From a virus, in the IMG/VR virus record IMGVR_UViG_3300044251_000017, positions 1 to 61,246 of that record: 61,246 nt of DNA. The stretch is one strand, 5' to 3'. A program made the position numbers and the translations under genes. Shown in pieces: positions 45,153-52,694 of this stretch (position 1 is the stretch's first letter; every line of letters begins with the position of its first letter). A model generated the notes under the pieces. The model saw nothing but the letters and a program-made list of their open reading frames with translations. It did not search any database and was not told the origin of the DNA.

Positions 45153-45689
45153 TCAAAACAAGGTGGGTGACGGTTTCGGTGGCGGCGCGGACTGCTCGCC
45201 GTACAGCGCCGTCACCACCTCATATCCCAGATCGGTGATCGCCCACACCCGGAAGTCGGCGTCGCGGTGGCGCCGGGTCTGCTCGGTCGCCTGGACGTAG
45301 CCGGACCGGACGAGCTCGCCGCGCCGGGGCCGCTCGCTGTTCTGGTCGATGCCGAGTTCCACTTGCAGCTCGAAGTCCGTCCGGTCGCCCTTGGCGAGTT
45401 CCTTGAGGATCTCGCCTCGCTGCGAACCCGACTTGACGATGATGGCCGCCGCTGCCGCCCGGCTGGTCTCGTCTGCGTCCGAGCGCACCTGTCCGGACCG
45501 ATCACCCACAGCGGCCTCGGCGAGACCATCCAGGACATCTGAGAGCCTCTGGATCACGCAGTCCAGCTCATGCCGCACGCCGGCCGCCACCTGGCGCAGG
45601 TCGCCCGGACCGCGGACGTTGTCAAGATCCCTAGCCAAAGCGAGCCCACGCTCGGCGCAGCCCATCGCGGCGGTCAGTTCGGAGATCAT
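45153..45689 (-). CDS. Winged-helix DNA-binding protein, 178 aa
   Basis: A helical N-terminus (AERGLALARDLDNVRGPGDL, RHELDCVIQRLSDVLDGLAE) leads to a C-terminal winged helix: GSQRGEILKELAKGDRTDFE, GIDQNSERPRRGELVRSGYV and FRVWAITDLGYEVVTALYG. The winged helix resembles ArsR/MarR-like regulators. It ends at 45153, next to the candidate origin. It may regulate replication genes or act on the palindromic sites. ATG 45689 overlaps the upstream stop. Confidence 0.65.
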   Translation of the reverse strand: MISELTAAMGCAERGLALARDLDNVRGPGDLRQVAAGVRHELDCVIQRLSDVLDGLAEAAVGDRSGQVRSDADETSRAAAAAIIVKSGSQRGEILKELAKGDRTDFELQVELGIDQNSERPRRGELVRSGYVQATEQTRRHRDADFRVWAITDLGYEVVTALYGEQSAPPPKPSPTLF

Positions 45690-45862
45690 GCAGTCACGTC
45701 CTCTACGGTGATGGCCAAGGCGCGGCCCTCGGGCGTGTAGATGATGAACTCGTTCGCCTCGGTACGGACGGTCTTCTCGGTCGGCCACGCGAGATGCGTC
45801 ATTCCGCATCCGACCACCTGCCAGACTTCCTCGCAGGCGTCCACGTCTCCCGCCGCGCTCAT
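45686..45862 (-). CDS. Hypothetical protein, 58 aa, paralogue-like to next gene
   Basis: ATG 45862 overlaps the upstream stop as ATGA. It ends GRALAITVEDVTA, closely matching the end of the neighbouring 58-residue protein (GRMIGITIEDVSG). Both are small alpha/beta proteins. A tandem duplication is likely; function unknown. Confidence 0.6.
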   Translation of the reverse strand: MSAAGDVDACEEVWQVVGCGMTHLAWPTEKTVRTEANEFIIYTPEGRALAITVEDVTA

Positions 45863-46035
45863 CCGGACACATCCTCGATGGTGATTCCGATCATGCGGCC
45901 ATTCGAGACGTGCACGAGCATGGCGCCCGATGCGTCCGGCGGAAAGCCGTCGCCGTCGAACCATCCTTCGATGATGGCGACGGCGCTTCTGGCGTCCACC
46001 ACCTCGGCGTCGGTGAAGTCTTTCGGGGTCATCAT
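45859..46035 (-). CDS. Hypothetical protein, 58 aa, paralogue-like to previous gene
   Basis: Start ATG 46035 behind GGAGGTGCC. Sequence MTPKDFTDAEVVDARSAVAI, then GWFDGDGFPPDASGAMLVHV, ending in the shared GRMIGITIEDVSG. Same length as the gene at 45686-45862. Confidence 0.6.
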   Translation of the reverse strand: MMTPKDFTDAEVVDARSAVAIIEGWFDGDGFPPDASGAMLVHVSNGRMIGITIEDVSG

Positions 46036-46106
46036 CGGTGGCACCTCCGGCAAATGCAGATCACGCGACGGCATGCGCCGCACACGATCGTGGCCATACG
46101 GATCAT
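46032..46106 (-). CDS. Cysteine-rich microprotein, 24 aa
   Basis: The frame MIRMATIVCGACRRVICICR followed by RCHR overlaps the upstream stop as ATGA at 46106-46103 and the downstream start as ATGA at 46035-46032, so it bridges two genes exactly. It holds CGAC, CIC and C with a final His, enough for one small metal site. Its stop-start overlaps on both sides argue that it is translated. Confidence 0.5.
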   Translation of the reverse strand: MIRMATIVCGACRRVICICRRCHR

Positions 46107-46432
46107 TTCTTTGGCTCCTTCGGGTGTATCGGTGCGCAGCCCTGGCGCCCGCACCGGCCTTTCCACTCGATCCCGCACTTCTCGCACTGCTTGATCACGC
46201 CCCACTTGACGGCGGTCTCGCGGCCGAGGCCCGTGAAGTGCTCGCCCACGATGAGCCCGTGGTGACCGAGCTCCTTGAACGCCCGGACGTAGCCGCCCGG
46301 GAAGGGACGGCCATCGAACCGGATCGGGTCACCGGCCCACGTGTAGATCTCGCCGCGCAGGACCATCCGGAGCATCGCCTTGCGCGCGTCGTTCGGCTCA
46401 AGGGCGGTGAGGTCGCGGTCCCCCTTGCTCAC
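46103..46432 (-). CDS. Hypothetical protein with Cys cluster, 109 aa
   Basis: GTG 46432 overlaps the upstream stop as GTGA. A mixed N-terminal domain (LRGEIYTWAGDPIRFDGRPF, ELGHHGLIVGEHFTGLG) precedes KQCEKCGIEWKGRCGRQGCA, a zinc-ribbon-like tail. No family recognised. Confidence 0.6.
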   Translation of the reverse strand: MSKGDRDLTALEPNDARKAMLRMVLRGEIYTWAGDPIRFDGRPFPGGYVRAFKELGHHGLIVGEHFTGLGRETAVKWGVIKQCEKCGIEWKGRCGRQGCAPIHPKEPKK

Positions 46433-46593
46433 TGGTCGATCTCGATCCCGTGTTCGCGACGCAGGTAAGCGGCGACTTCCTGCGCGGCCTCCTCGGATGC
46501 GGCGTCGTAGTCGTGCGGGCCGACCCTCATTGCCTCGGCGATGAGGTCGGCCACGTCGCGCAGCGTGCCTGCTGCCGGAACGATGGCGGTCAT
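46429..46593 (-). CDS. Small acidic helical protein, 54 aa
   Basis: ATG 46593 overlaps the upstream stop as ATGA and the stop overlaps the next start as GTGA. The sequence AAGTLRDVADLIAEAMRVGP and EEAAQEVAAYLRREHGIEID is helical and acidic. It is supported by the precise coupling at both ends. Confidence 0.6.
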   Translation of the reverse strand: MTAIVPAAGTLRDVADLIAEAMRVGPHDYDAASEEAAQEVAAYLRREHGIEIDQ

Positions 46594-47273
46594 GCTTGCT
46601 CCCGATCGACCGAGATGCCCTTGAACTTGACGGTCTTCTTGATCGCACCGGTGACGGTCGCGGCGATCTTGTCGCCACCGGGCAGCCGCGCGAGCAGCTT
46701 GGCGGTCGCGCGGACCTTCGTGATCTGCGGTTTGAACGCGCCCTGCGCCGTAATGCTTTCCATCGCCTGGACGAGTACCTCGGCGAGGATGTGCCGGACG
46801 GTCTCGGGGTCGCCGTCGAACTCGGCGCGGAACATCTCGCCGAGACGGTCGGCCCGCTCAGTGATCAGGGCGAACGCGAGCGCGGACCGCAATGAGTCCT
46901 GGTCGATCTCGTAGTCGTTCTCGGTGTCGACGCTGATCTTGATGTTGGTGCCGTCGATGTCCGGCACCGTGATGCCCGAGGTCGGGACGCCGTCCTGCTC
47001 GCCTACCGCGTCGATGAGCAGCTCGGCAATGGCCGGTCGGACCGAGGACCGCTCGAACGTGGTGAACGCGCGGCCGTAGCTCTTGGCCGTCTCGGCGATC
47101 TCGGCAAGGCGACGCTGTCCGGCGTAGCTGTCCTCGGGGGTTTCGACTTTGGTCTTGATCTCCAAGAGCACGGAATCGAGACCCTGCTTGAGCAGCTTGA
47201 GCAGGGACGGCGTGCTCGGCAGGCGCTGCCCGTCGTGAAGGACGAGGCCCTGCTCGGCGTCTGGTGTGGTCAT
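46590..47273 (-). CDS. Hypothetical protein of the recombination/replication region, 227 aa
   Basis: Mostly helical: PSLLKLLKQGLDSVLLEIKT, EIAETAKSYGRAFTTFERSS, ALAFALITERADRLGEMFRA; the end is basic (IKKTVKFKGISVDREQA). A central VPDIDGTNIKISVDTENDYE strand region breaks it up. No family recognised. Its place among SSB and annealase genes suggests a DNA-metabolism role. ATG 47273 overlaps the upstream stop. Confidence 0.6.
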   Translation of the reverse strand: MTTPDAEQGLVLHDGQRLPSTPSLLKLLKQGLDSVLLEIKTKVETPEDSYAGQRRLAEIAETAKSYGRAFTTFERSSVRPAIAELLIDAVGEQDGVPTSGITVPDIDGTNIKISVDTENDYEIDQDSLRSALAFALITERADRLGEMFRAEFDGDPETVRHILAEVLVQAMESITAQGAFKPQITKVRATAKLLARLPGGDKIAATVTGAIKKTVKFKGISVDREQA

Positions 47274-47452
47274 GACCCCTCCAGAGCAGAAGAAATAGCG
47301 GGCGCGACGGTCTTGCGCCACGGGTGAAAGGCGGACGGCCGGTGCTCGGACACGAGGTGATGGCACCCGGCGCACACGCCCGGCTTCCCGTTGTCGAACA
47401 TGCCGACGCGTTGGCCTTCGATGCAGCAGTCACAGTTCGCGGGCTCGGTCAT
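47270..47452 (-). CDS. Small zinc-binding-like protein, 60 aa
   Basis: CDCCIEGQRVGMFDNGKPGV, then CAGCHHLVSEHRPSAFHPWR gives CDCC and CxxCHH, likely one treble-clef zinc site. ATG 47452 follows GAGGAGGCG, which lies in a mini-frame between genes. No family recognised. Confidence 0.6.
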   Translation of the reverse strand: MTEPANCDCCIEGQRVGMFDNGKPGVCAGCHHLVSEHRPSAFHPWRKTVAPAISSALEGS

Positions 47453-47471
47453 TCGGGCTTCGCCTCCTCGG

Positions 47472-47708
47472 TCATTTGATCATCCTTTCCAGGGCATCGG
47501 CGAAGCCCTGGGTGCGCGCGTAGTCCGGGTCACCGAGGCCGTTCTTGTTGTGACGGCTGTTCTTGTGGGTGAGCTGCCAGACGGCGAGCTTGAGGGCGTG
47601 CCTGCGGAACGGCGCGAGGACGCACTTGGCGGTCTTCTCGCCGTCCGCGTACTCGCTCGGGAAGTCAGCGGCGTACTCGACACCGGCGCGCTGGTAGTCG
47701 GTGATCAT
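47472..47708 (-). CDS. Hypothetical protein, 78 aa
   Basis: MITDYQRAGVEYAADFPSEY, then KCVLAPFRRHALKLAVWQLT and a C-terminal helix. Helical and basic. ATG 47708 overlaps the upstream stop (TGATG). Function unknown. Confidence 0.6.
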   Translation of the reverse strand: MITDYQRAGVEYAADFPSEYADGEKTAKCVLAPFRRHALKLAVWQLTHKNSRHNKNGLGDPDYARTQGFADALERMIK

Positions 47709-47989
47709 CAGTCCACCAAGGCGAACTCGGCGATGACCTCGTGATCGTTGTCCAGCAACGTGCACTGGTCCATGACGATCACGGCGACGCAAGGGACGCA
47801 GCAATTGAGCAACGCCCGCTCGTCCGCGTACGTGAGATACAGGTTGACTGTGACCTGCGCCTTTTCACCTTGGCAATGCAGGCAGTCGGCGCCGAGTGCG
47901 TCGACCTGGTCCGGGAAGACCTCGCGGAACTGAATGCGGAATGAGGGACACCCCACCTTGGCGGGCAGATCGATCGTGGTGTTCTGCAT
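47708..47989 (-). CDS. Hypothetical protein expressed from a leaderless promoter, 93 aa
   Basis: ATG 47989 is six bases after TATGAT. Sequence features are VGCPSFRIQFREVFPDQVDA, ALGADCLHCQGEKAQVTVNL and NCCVPCVAV, with five to six Cys forming possible metal sites. It leads the unit running to 45153, including the candidate regulator there. Confidence 0.65.
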   Translation of the reverse strand: MQNTTIDLPAKVGCPSFRIQFREVFPDQVDALGADCLHCQGEKAQVTVNLYLTYADERALLNCCVPCVAVIVMDQCTLLDNDHEVIAEFALVD

Positions 47990-47995
47990 GATCCG

Positions 47996-48024
47996 ATCAT
48001 ACCCCCCATATTAGGGGGATGCAA
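47996..48024 (-). promoter_or_regulatory. Palindromic-spacer promoter, leaderless, for 47708-47989
   Basis: TTGCAT, spacer C5-TAATAT-G6, TATGAT, six bases, ATG on the minus strand. Confidence 0.82.
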
Positions 48025-48027
48025 TAG

Positions 48028-48065
48028 CGAGAAGCCCGGCCCCTGGGGGATGGCCGGGCTTCTCG
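48028..48065 (-). terminator. Terminator between 48083-48283 and the next promoter
   Basis: A perfect 14-base stem (CGAGAAGCCCGGCC with complement) across a ten-base loop, immediately upstream of the leaderless promoter at 47996-48024. Confidence 0.8.
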
Positions 48066-48082
48066 GTTTCAGTATGCGCGTC

Positions 48083-48283
48083 CTACAGGTCGTCCGGTTC
48101 CAGAACTGGCAGTGAGCCATCCGGGTTGGTCGGCTTGCTGGTCACTTCGATCAGGTGGCCGCGTGCCCATTGCTCAACGGCGCCCGCGTACGCGAAGCTC
48201 CCGCGCCAATCGCAGCCGGAACACCATCCCGCCACGCCGACACCTTCCGTGCCCTTGATCGTCACACTGTGGGGTGCACCCAT
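48083..48283 (-). CDS. Small CxxC-His protein, 66 aa
   Basis: VGVAGWCSGCDWRGSFAYAG with a following helix AVEQWARGHLIEV forms a CxxC...H zinc-finger-like unit. Start ATG 48283 behind AGAAGGATC. It is the last gene before the terminator. Related zinc proteins of this size are typical phage accessory genes; role unknown. Confidence 0.65.
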   Translation of the reverse strand: MGAPHSVTIKGTEGVGVAGWCSGCDWRGSFAYAGAVEQWARGHLIEVTSKPTNPDGSLPVLEPDDL

Positions 48284-48327
48284 GATCCTTCTCTTTTCGC
48301 TACCGTGTGTCATCTGAAAGATGAGAA

Positions 48328-48368
48328 CTACAGCGTTTGTTACATCCAGCACGCAACAAACGCTGTAG
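48328..48368. repeat. 14-base perfect inverted repeat upstream of 48083-48283
   Basis: CTACAGCGTTTGTT and AACAAACGCTGTAG flank a 13-base spacer in an AT-richer stretch between the SSB stop and the small zinc-protein gene. No U tract follows, so an operator is as likely as a terminator. A second small hairpin ATCAC-TTTGC-GTGAT abuts the SSB stop at 48386-48400. Confidence 0.6.
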
Positions 48369-48399
48369 TGCACTCGCCCCCATCAATCACTTTGCGTGA

Positions 48400-48954
48400 T
48401 CAAAAAGGAGGTTCCTCAGCCCATCCGCCGGCGCTGCCGGTCTGCGTGTTTGCCGGGGCACTGCCCCACGGGTCATCGTTCTGCGGAGCCTGGCGCCGCT
48501 GCTGTCCGCCACCGCCCTGGCCGCCGTACTGACCGCCACCACCCTGCTGCCTCTGCTGGCCGCCCTGGTCGTAGCCGCCCCCGCCCTGCGTGCGCTCGGC
48601 CTTCTGGACTCGCGCGGATGCCCACTGGAGATCGGGACCGACGGCGTCCGCCGTGATCTCCAGGCTGTAGCGCACGTCGCCCTCGGGGGTCGTGTACTTC
48701 CGGTTACTCAACCGGCCCTGGACGATGACGCGCATCCCCTTGCCGATGGACTCGGCGCAGTTCTCCGCGAGCGAGCGCCAGGCATTGACGCGGTACCAGG
48801 TGGCATCGCCGTCCACCCACTCACCGGCCTGGTTCTTGGTTCGCGGCGTGCAGCACACCGAGAAGTTCGCGACGGCCGCGCCGTTCGGGGTGAACCTGAG
48901 TTCGGCCTCGCTTCCGGTGTTGCCGACGATCGTGATTATCGGTTCGTTCGCCAT
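48400..48954 (-). CDS. ssb: Single-stranded DNA-binding protein
   Basis: This encodes 184 residues. The OB fold starts ANEPIITIVGNTGSEAELRF and includes AVANFSVCCTPRTKN, ATWYRVNAWRSLAENCAESI and GMRVIVQGRLSNRKYTTPEG. A Gly/Gln-rich linker and the acidic tip AEEPPF follow, which is the usual SSB tail recruiting replication partners. ATG 48954 with GGAGAGC upstream. Confidence 0.9.
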   Translation of the reverse strand: MANEPIITIVGNTGSEAELRFTPNGAAVANFSVCCTPRTKNQAGEWVDGDATWYRVNAWRSLAENCAESIGKGMRVIVQGRLSNRKYTTPEGDVRYSLEITADAVGPDLQWASARVQKAERTQGGGGYDQGGQQRQQGGGGQYGGQGGGGQQRRQAPQNDDPWGSAPANTQTGSAGGWAEEPPF

Positions 48955-48989
48955 GGTGGTGCTCTCCTAGTTGATCGTTTGCGGCAGGT

Positions 48990-50774
48990 TTAGGGGCGGT
49001 AGGACGGGGCGTTCATCGAGACGCCGACCGAGCGCGCGACGGTCTGGAAACCGGCGAGCTGCGAGCGGAGGTTGTGCATCGTGTCGCGCAGCGCGCGGAC
49101 GAGCATGTCGGCCTCGGTCTGCTCGTAGATCTCGTTCTTGCAGGCGAGGATGGCCTCGGCCTTGCGCTGGTCCGCGGCACGTGCCTTGGACGTGGCGATC
49201 TTGAGGTTGTAGCGCATCGTGTACGCGTAGTCGGCCTGGTGAAGCCTGGAGATCTGCTCACGCAAGAACGCCTCGCCGTTGCCGAGTCGACGCAGGATCT
49301 CCACGATGGCGATCTCGATGTCCTGCGGGGTGTAGACCTGCGTCGGGTCGATCGGCGGCAGGTAGCTGCCGACGGGGTCCATCGAGTCCGCGCTCGTGGG
49401 CATGATCGGCGTGCCGCTGCCTGGCGTGAGGCCGGTCTCTTGCTCCACTTCGGACACTTCGGAACCCGGCGCCGGGCCGTCCGGTGTGGACTGCTCGGGC
49501 AGGAAGGATTCGTCGATAGTGGGGATTGCGGCGTCCACCGTGCCGTCCGGGTGGACATCACGGCCGTCCGACAGGTGGTGGTAGAGCACCGTGTGCAGCA
49601 CCTTGAAGACGCACGACTTGCCCTCGAAGCCGAACGGGCAGCGCGGACGCTCGAAGTCCGCATGCCAGTCGTCGCCGTCCACACGACCGTCGACGTAGAC
49701 GTTGCCACTCACGCCGGTGCCGGTCCATTCGACGTGGTCCGGGCAGAGCATGAGTTCGCCCATTTCGAACGGTGCTCGGCCAGGACACTGGTCCGCAGAC
49801 TCGTGTCCGTCCGGCACAAACGCGTCACACTGGGCAGTGCCAACGAACCAGTGATCACGGCAGAACCGTCCGGGAGTTTCCGTGACGGCCTCCTCGGGGC
49901 AGTCATCGAAGCCCTCGTAGTCGCCTGCGTCGCACAGTCCGAGATACGCGGTGGGTTCAGTGGTCAGGGCAGCTGCGAGCGCCTTGGTTTCCTCGCTCGG
50001 CTCGTAGTCGTCGTCCAGCTTGGGACCATCGGAGTCGGTGTCCGGGTCGCCGAACGACCACTCTTGCCCCGCAGGACTGGCCATGATCTCGGCGGCCTCC
50101 TCCTCGGTGATCGTGCTCGGCTCGGGCTTGGTGACGGCGACGGGGAACATCTCATCGGACACCTTGGTGAAGTCGACACCGCCCACAGTGACCGTGTCGC
50201 CCACCTCGTAGGTCTGCGCCTCGTCCGTCACGGGGCCGTCCGCCGCAAGACCGAGATCGGCGAGCACTTCGGGACTCGGACCGTGACCGGCGGCCACCTG
50301 CGCGGCCCGCCACTCCTCTGCCGTCTGGTCTCCCACCATGCCGTCGGCGTGCACGACCATCGAGATCTCGTCCACCACCTCGGCGTCGAGCGGTTCCTCG
50401 GGCGCGGCCACCGGCTCGGACGGGACGCCGGCGCCACCGACCTCGGGGTAGCTGCCGAACGCGCCCTGCCGGACCTTGGGCTCGGCGGCGTAGTCGTCGG
50501 TGCGCTTGGTCGCCTTGAGTCGGGCAGCGCGCAGCGGACCGGCGATCTTGTCGTAAGCGGCCTGCCCACGAGCGGACTCGGGGCGCGGCAGGGCGTACGG
50601 GTCCGGCTCGGGCTCGTCGTAACCTTCGGGCTCGTCTTCCACCGGCCAGCCGAGCAGCTCGCCGCATCCGCACAGGATGCCGGTCTGTCCATCGACCGAG
50701 TGCGGGCCGTACTTCTCGACGTGCTCGGCGTGGTCCGGCCAGTGCTGTTCGACCATCTCGTTGGCGTTCGGCAT
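48990..50774 (-). CDS. Large acidic hypothetical protein of the recombination locus, 594 aa
   Basis: The N-terminus HSVDGQTGILCGCGELLGWP has a Cys cluster. Residues 45-260 are acidic and low complexity (many Asp/Glu/Pro), and the middle carries several Cys pairs (LCDAGDYEGFDDCPEEAVTE, RFCRDHWFV, QCPGRAPF, CPDHVEW, RCPFGFEGKSC). The C-terminal 120 residues are helical (EIAIVEILRRLGNGEAFLRE, NEIYEQTEADMLVRALRDTM). No family recognised. It lies between SSB and ERF genes, suggesting a DNA-linked scaffold or regulator. Confidence 0.6.
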   Translation of the reverse strand: MPNANEMVEQHWPDHAEHVEKYGPHSVDGQTGILCGCGELLGWPVEDEPEGYDEPEPDPYALPRPESARGQAAYDKIAGPLRAARLKATKRTDDYAAEPKVRQGAFGSYPEVGGAGVPSEPVAAPEEPLDAEVVDEISMVVHADGMVGDQTAEEWRAAQVAAGHGPSPEVLADLGLAADGPVTDEAQTYEVGDTVTVGGVDFTKVSDEMFPVAVTKPEPSTITEEEAAEIMASPAGQEWSFGDPDTDSDGPKLDDDYEPSEETKALAAALTTEPTAYLGLCDAGDYEGFDDCPEEAVTETPGRFCRDHWFVGTAQCDAFVPDGHESADQCPGRAPFEMGELMLCPDHVEWTGTGVSGNVYVDGRVDGDDWHADFERPRCPFGFEGKSCVFKVLHTVLYHHLSDGRDVHPDGTVDAAIPTIDESFLPEQSTPDGPAPGSEVSEVEQETGLTPGSGTPIMPTSADSMDPVGSYLPPIDPTQVYTPQDIEIAIVEILRRLGNGEAFLREQISRLHQADYAYTMRYNLKIATSKARAADQRKAEAILACKNEIYEQTEADMLVRALRDTMHNLRSQLAGFQTVARSVGVSMNAPSYRP

Positions 50775-50776
50775 GA

Positions 50777-51637
50777 TCAGTAACCTCCGTGATCCGGCTC
50801 GGGCGGACCGTTGTAGGTCTGACCGTCGTAGCCCTCGGGACCGTCAGCCATACGGTTGGGTTGCGCGGAATCCGCGCTGGTGGACTCCGGGTGTTGCCCA
50901 AGCGTTGCCCCGACGGACGCGAACCGGACGGCGAGCTTGACCCCGTCCACCTCGACGCCACCGAGGCCGCGCTTTTTGGCGTTGCCGATCAGCGTGTTGA
51001 GCTGTTCGAGGTTGATGCCAGGCTGGTTCATCGCCTGGACGAACCAGCGCGCAGCTGCCATACGCCGATCGGCTTGCGGCATCTCGGGCTGCGCGGGTGG
51101 CTGATTCGGCGGCGCCTGGCGCTGGTTCTGCGGAGGGCGACCCTGGCCGACAGGCTGCGAGTAGTCGCCGCCATCATCACCGGGTCGCGAGGCATCCGGG
51201 TCGGGGTCGTCGGTCGGGATCATGAACGACTGCGTGAGGGCCGCTTTCATAGCGGTGGTCATCGCCTTGGCGGTCGCCTTATCCGAGTTGTCCTTGCCCT
51301 CGCCAAAAGCCTGCGCGGTCAATGTGCTGCCGTCTTCCAGGCTTGTGAAGGTGTAGGCCATCTCGACCCACACCGAGGTCCACATGACGTAACCGCTGCC
51401 CTCTTTGTACGGCTTCTTGTCCAGGTCGCGGAACGAGTTGATCGTCCTGGACTGGACAAAGATCTTGTGTTTACGGAACGCGAGCCCGAGCGCGGCAGCG
51501 GTGTCCTCGAACTTCCGGAAGGTGTAGCTGCCCGACCGGCCGCCGTCGTACTGGCCGCCCTTCGGGATGTAGGTGACTTCCTGCATGACCGCCTCGATGG
51601 CGGACAGGATGGCAGGGGGAGATGTGGGGGCAGACAT
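50777..51637 (-). CDS. ERF-family single-strand annealing protein
   Basis: This encodes 286 residues from ATG 51637 (GTG 51646 is also possible). The N-terminal half contains ILSAIEAVMQEVTYIPKGGQ, SGSYTFRKFEDTAAALGLAF and DGSTLTAQAFGEGKDNSDKA, then ATAKAMTTAMKAALTQSFMI, which is the ERF pattern (short-helix, Y.FR..DDxx..). A Gln/Pro-rich linker and a helical C-terminal segment (AARWFVQAMNQPGINLEQLN) follow. ERF proteins anneal single strands for recombination-dependent replication; no adjacent exonuclease is recognised. Confidence 0.75.
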   Translation of the reverse strand: MSAPTSPPAILSAIEAVMQEVTYIPKGGQYDGGRSGSYTFRKFEDTAAALGLAFRKHKIFVQSRTINSFRDLDKKPYKEGSGYVMWTSVWVEMAYTFTSLEDGSTLTAQAFGEGKDNSDKATAKAMTTAMKAALTQSFMIPTDDPDPDASRPGDDGGDYSQPVGQGRPPQNQRQAPPNQPPAQPEMPQADRRMAAARWFVQAMNQPGINLEQLNTLIGNAKKRGLGGVEVDGVKLAVRFASVGATLGQHPESTSADSAQPNRMADGPEGYDGQTYNGPPEPDHGGY

Positions 51638-51648
51638 GGTGCTCACTT

Positions 51649-52176
51649 TCAGGCGTTGACGATGGTGCCGGTTTCGATGTAGAGGCGCAGGAAGCGTTCG
51701 ACTGCGGAAGGAACGCTCTCACCCGAGGACTCGATGCGCTTCCACACATCGGCCTTTTGCAGCTCGGGCACCTTGAACCGGATGCGCTTGCGGTCCTCGC
51801 CGTACTGGCGAGGCTTGATCTTCGGGACCTCGAAGCGGACGGCGAAGTCCGTCCAGTCGCCGTCGAGCGTGACCTCGCCGTACTCGAACTCGGCGGTCTC
51901 GCCGTAGATCTTGATCCCTGCCTGCTCGGCGGCGTCCTCGGTCGGATAGATCTCGCCGTCCCACTTCCCTTCGGGGCTCGCGAGCACGAAGCCGGTCGGT
52001 CGCTTGGCGGTCGCGGCAGCCGTGAACAACGCAGCACGGGTGACAGCGGCGAGCCGCTCACCTTGGCGCTGTGCCCGAGCAAGGGCGGCGTCGTGCACGG
52101 TGACATCGATCCACAGCTCAACCGTGACCGGCGGACTCTGTGCCGCGGGTGCGCTTTCTGTCGTCTGCGTGTTCAT
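51649..52176 (-). CDS. Hypothetical protein expressed from a leaderless promoter, 175 aa
   Basis: ATG 52176 lies seven bases after the TACGAT -10 box. The sequence has VTVELWIDVTVHDAALARAQ, a VTRAALFTAAATA helix, GEIYPTEDAAEQAGIKIYGE and RIRFKVPELQKADVWKRIES. The paired amphipathic helices suggest a DNA- or protein-binding role. It heads the recombination operon (ERF, 594-aa protein, SSB). Confidence 0.65.
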   Translation of the reverse strand: MNTQTTESAPAAQSPPVTVELWIDVTVHDAALARAQRQGERLAAVTRAALFTAAATAKRPTGFVLASPEGKWDGEIYPTEDAAEQAGIKIYGETAEFEYGEVTLDGDWTDFAVRFEVPKIKPRQYGEDRKRIRFKVPELQKADVWKRIESSGESVPSAVERFLRLYIETGTIVNA

Positions 52177-52183
52177 ACCTGGT

Positions 52184-52212
52184 ATCGTACCCCCTGTAAT
52201 GGGGGGACACAA
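52184..52212 (-). promoter_or_regulatory. Palindromic-spacer promoter, leaderless, for the recombination operon
   Basis: TTGTGT, spacer C6-ATTACA-G5, TACGAT, seven bases, ATG on the minus strand. It is divergent from the plus-strand HNH gene at 52226. Confidence 0.8.
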
Positions 52213-52225
52213 GAGAGGACACGCC

Positions 52226-52585
52226 GTGAAGCCTGCCAAGGTCAATTGGAAAAAAGTCCGAGAGTTCCTGCTCACACGGTCAGAGGGATACTGCGAGGTC
52301 AGCGGCCGAGTGCTGGACCCGGCCACGTTCGACGTGCACCACCGCCGGAACAAGGGCATGGGCGGCACCACGCGGCCCGACCGGGACGCGCTGTGGAACC
52401 TGCTCGCGCTCGATCCCGCCACTCACAACGCGGCCGTTCGCGGCGAGCGCAGCGTGCACGGCAGCACCACGTGGTCGAATCCGTGCGGCTACCTGCTCTG
52501 GCAGACCGAGGACCCCGCCGTCCGCGAGTTCCTCTTGCACGGCCGCGACTGGGTGAAGATCGGCCCCGACGGCCTCTACCTGTAG
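52226..52585 (+). CDS. HNH endonuclease, plus strand
   Basis: This encodes 119 residues. KVREFLLTRSEGYCEVSGRV, then ATFDVHHRRNKGMGG and DRDALWNLLALDPATHNAAV form the HNH core (DVHHR ... N..L...H). The start is GTG 52226 with GAGAGGA upstream; the promoter is divergent from the recombination operon. It ends at a strong terminator. Lying alone on the opposite strand between replication and tail genes, it could be a free-standing homing nuclease. Confidence 0.8.
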   Translation: MKPAKVNWKKVREFLLTRSEGYCEVSGRVLDPATFDVHHRRNKGMGGTTRPDRDALWNLLALDPATHNAAVRGERSVHGSTTWSNPCGYLLWQTEDPAVREFLLHGRDWVKIGPDGLYL

Positions 52586-52590
52586 ACGCA

Positions 52591-52634
52591 GAAACGCCCG
52601 GTGACCCCTTCCGCAAAAGGTCACCGGGCGTTTC
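52591..52634. terminator. Bidirectional terminator between HNH and tail genes
   Basis: GAAACGCCCGGTGACC pairs perfectly with GGTCACCGGGCGTTTC (16-base stem, 12-base loop), with A and T runs outside. It serves the HNH gene and the minus-strand tail operon ending at 52695. Confidence 0.85.
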
Positions 52635-52694
52635 CGGGAGAACACCATGCCTGCCACACGGTCCCCACGAGGGGGTTGAGTGAAGTGTAACTCG

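Noticed and set aside
47453-47480. Eight-codon mini-frame MTEEAKPE between two genes
   Set aside because: It contains the ribosome site of the next gene and is too short to support.
49074-50783. A 569-codon open frame on the plus strand
   Set aside because: Antisense shadow of the 594-residue acidic protein; no ribosome site and no conserved motif.
5663-52212. CRISPR array or recombination sites as explanation for the dispersed C6-N5-G6 repeats
   Set aside because: The copies are far apart, have no constant spacing, and are fixed relative to promoter boxes and start codons, which fits regulation and not arrays or att sites.
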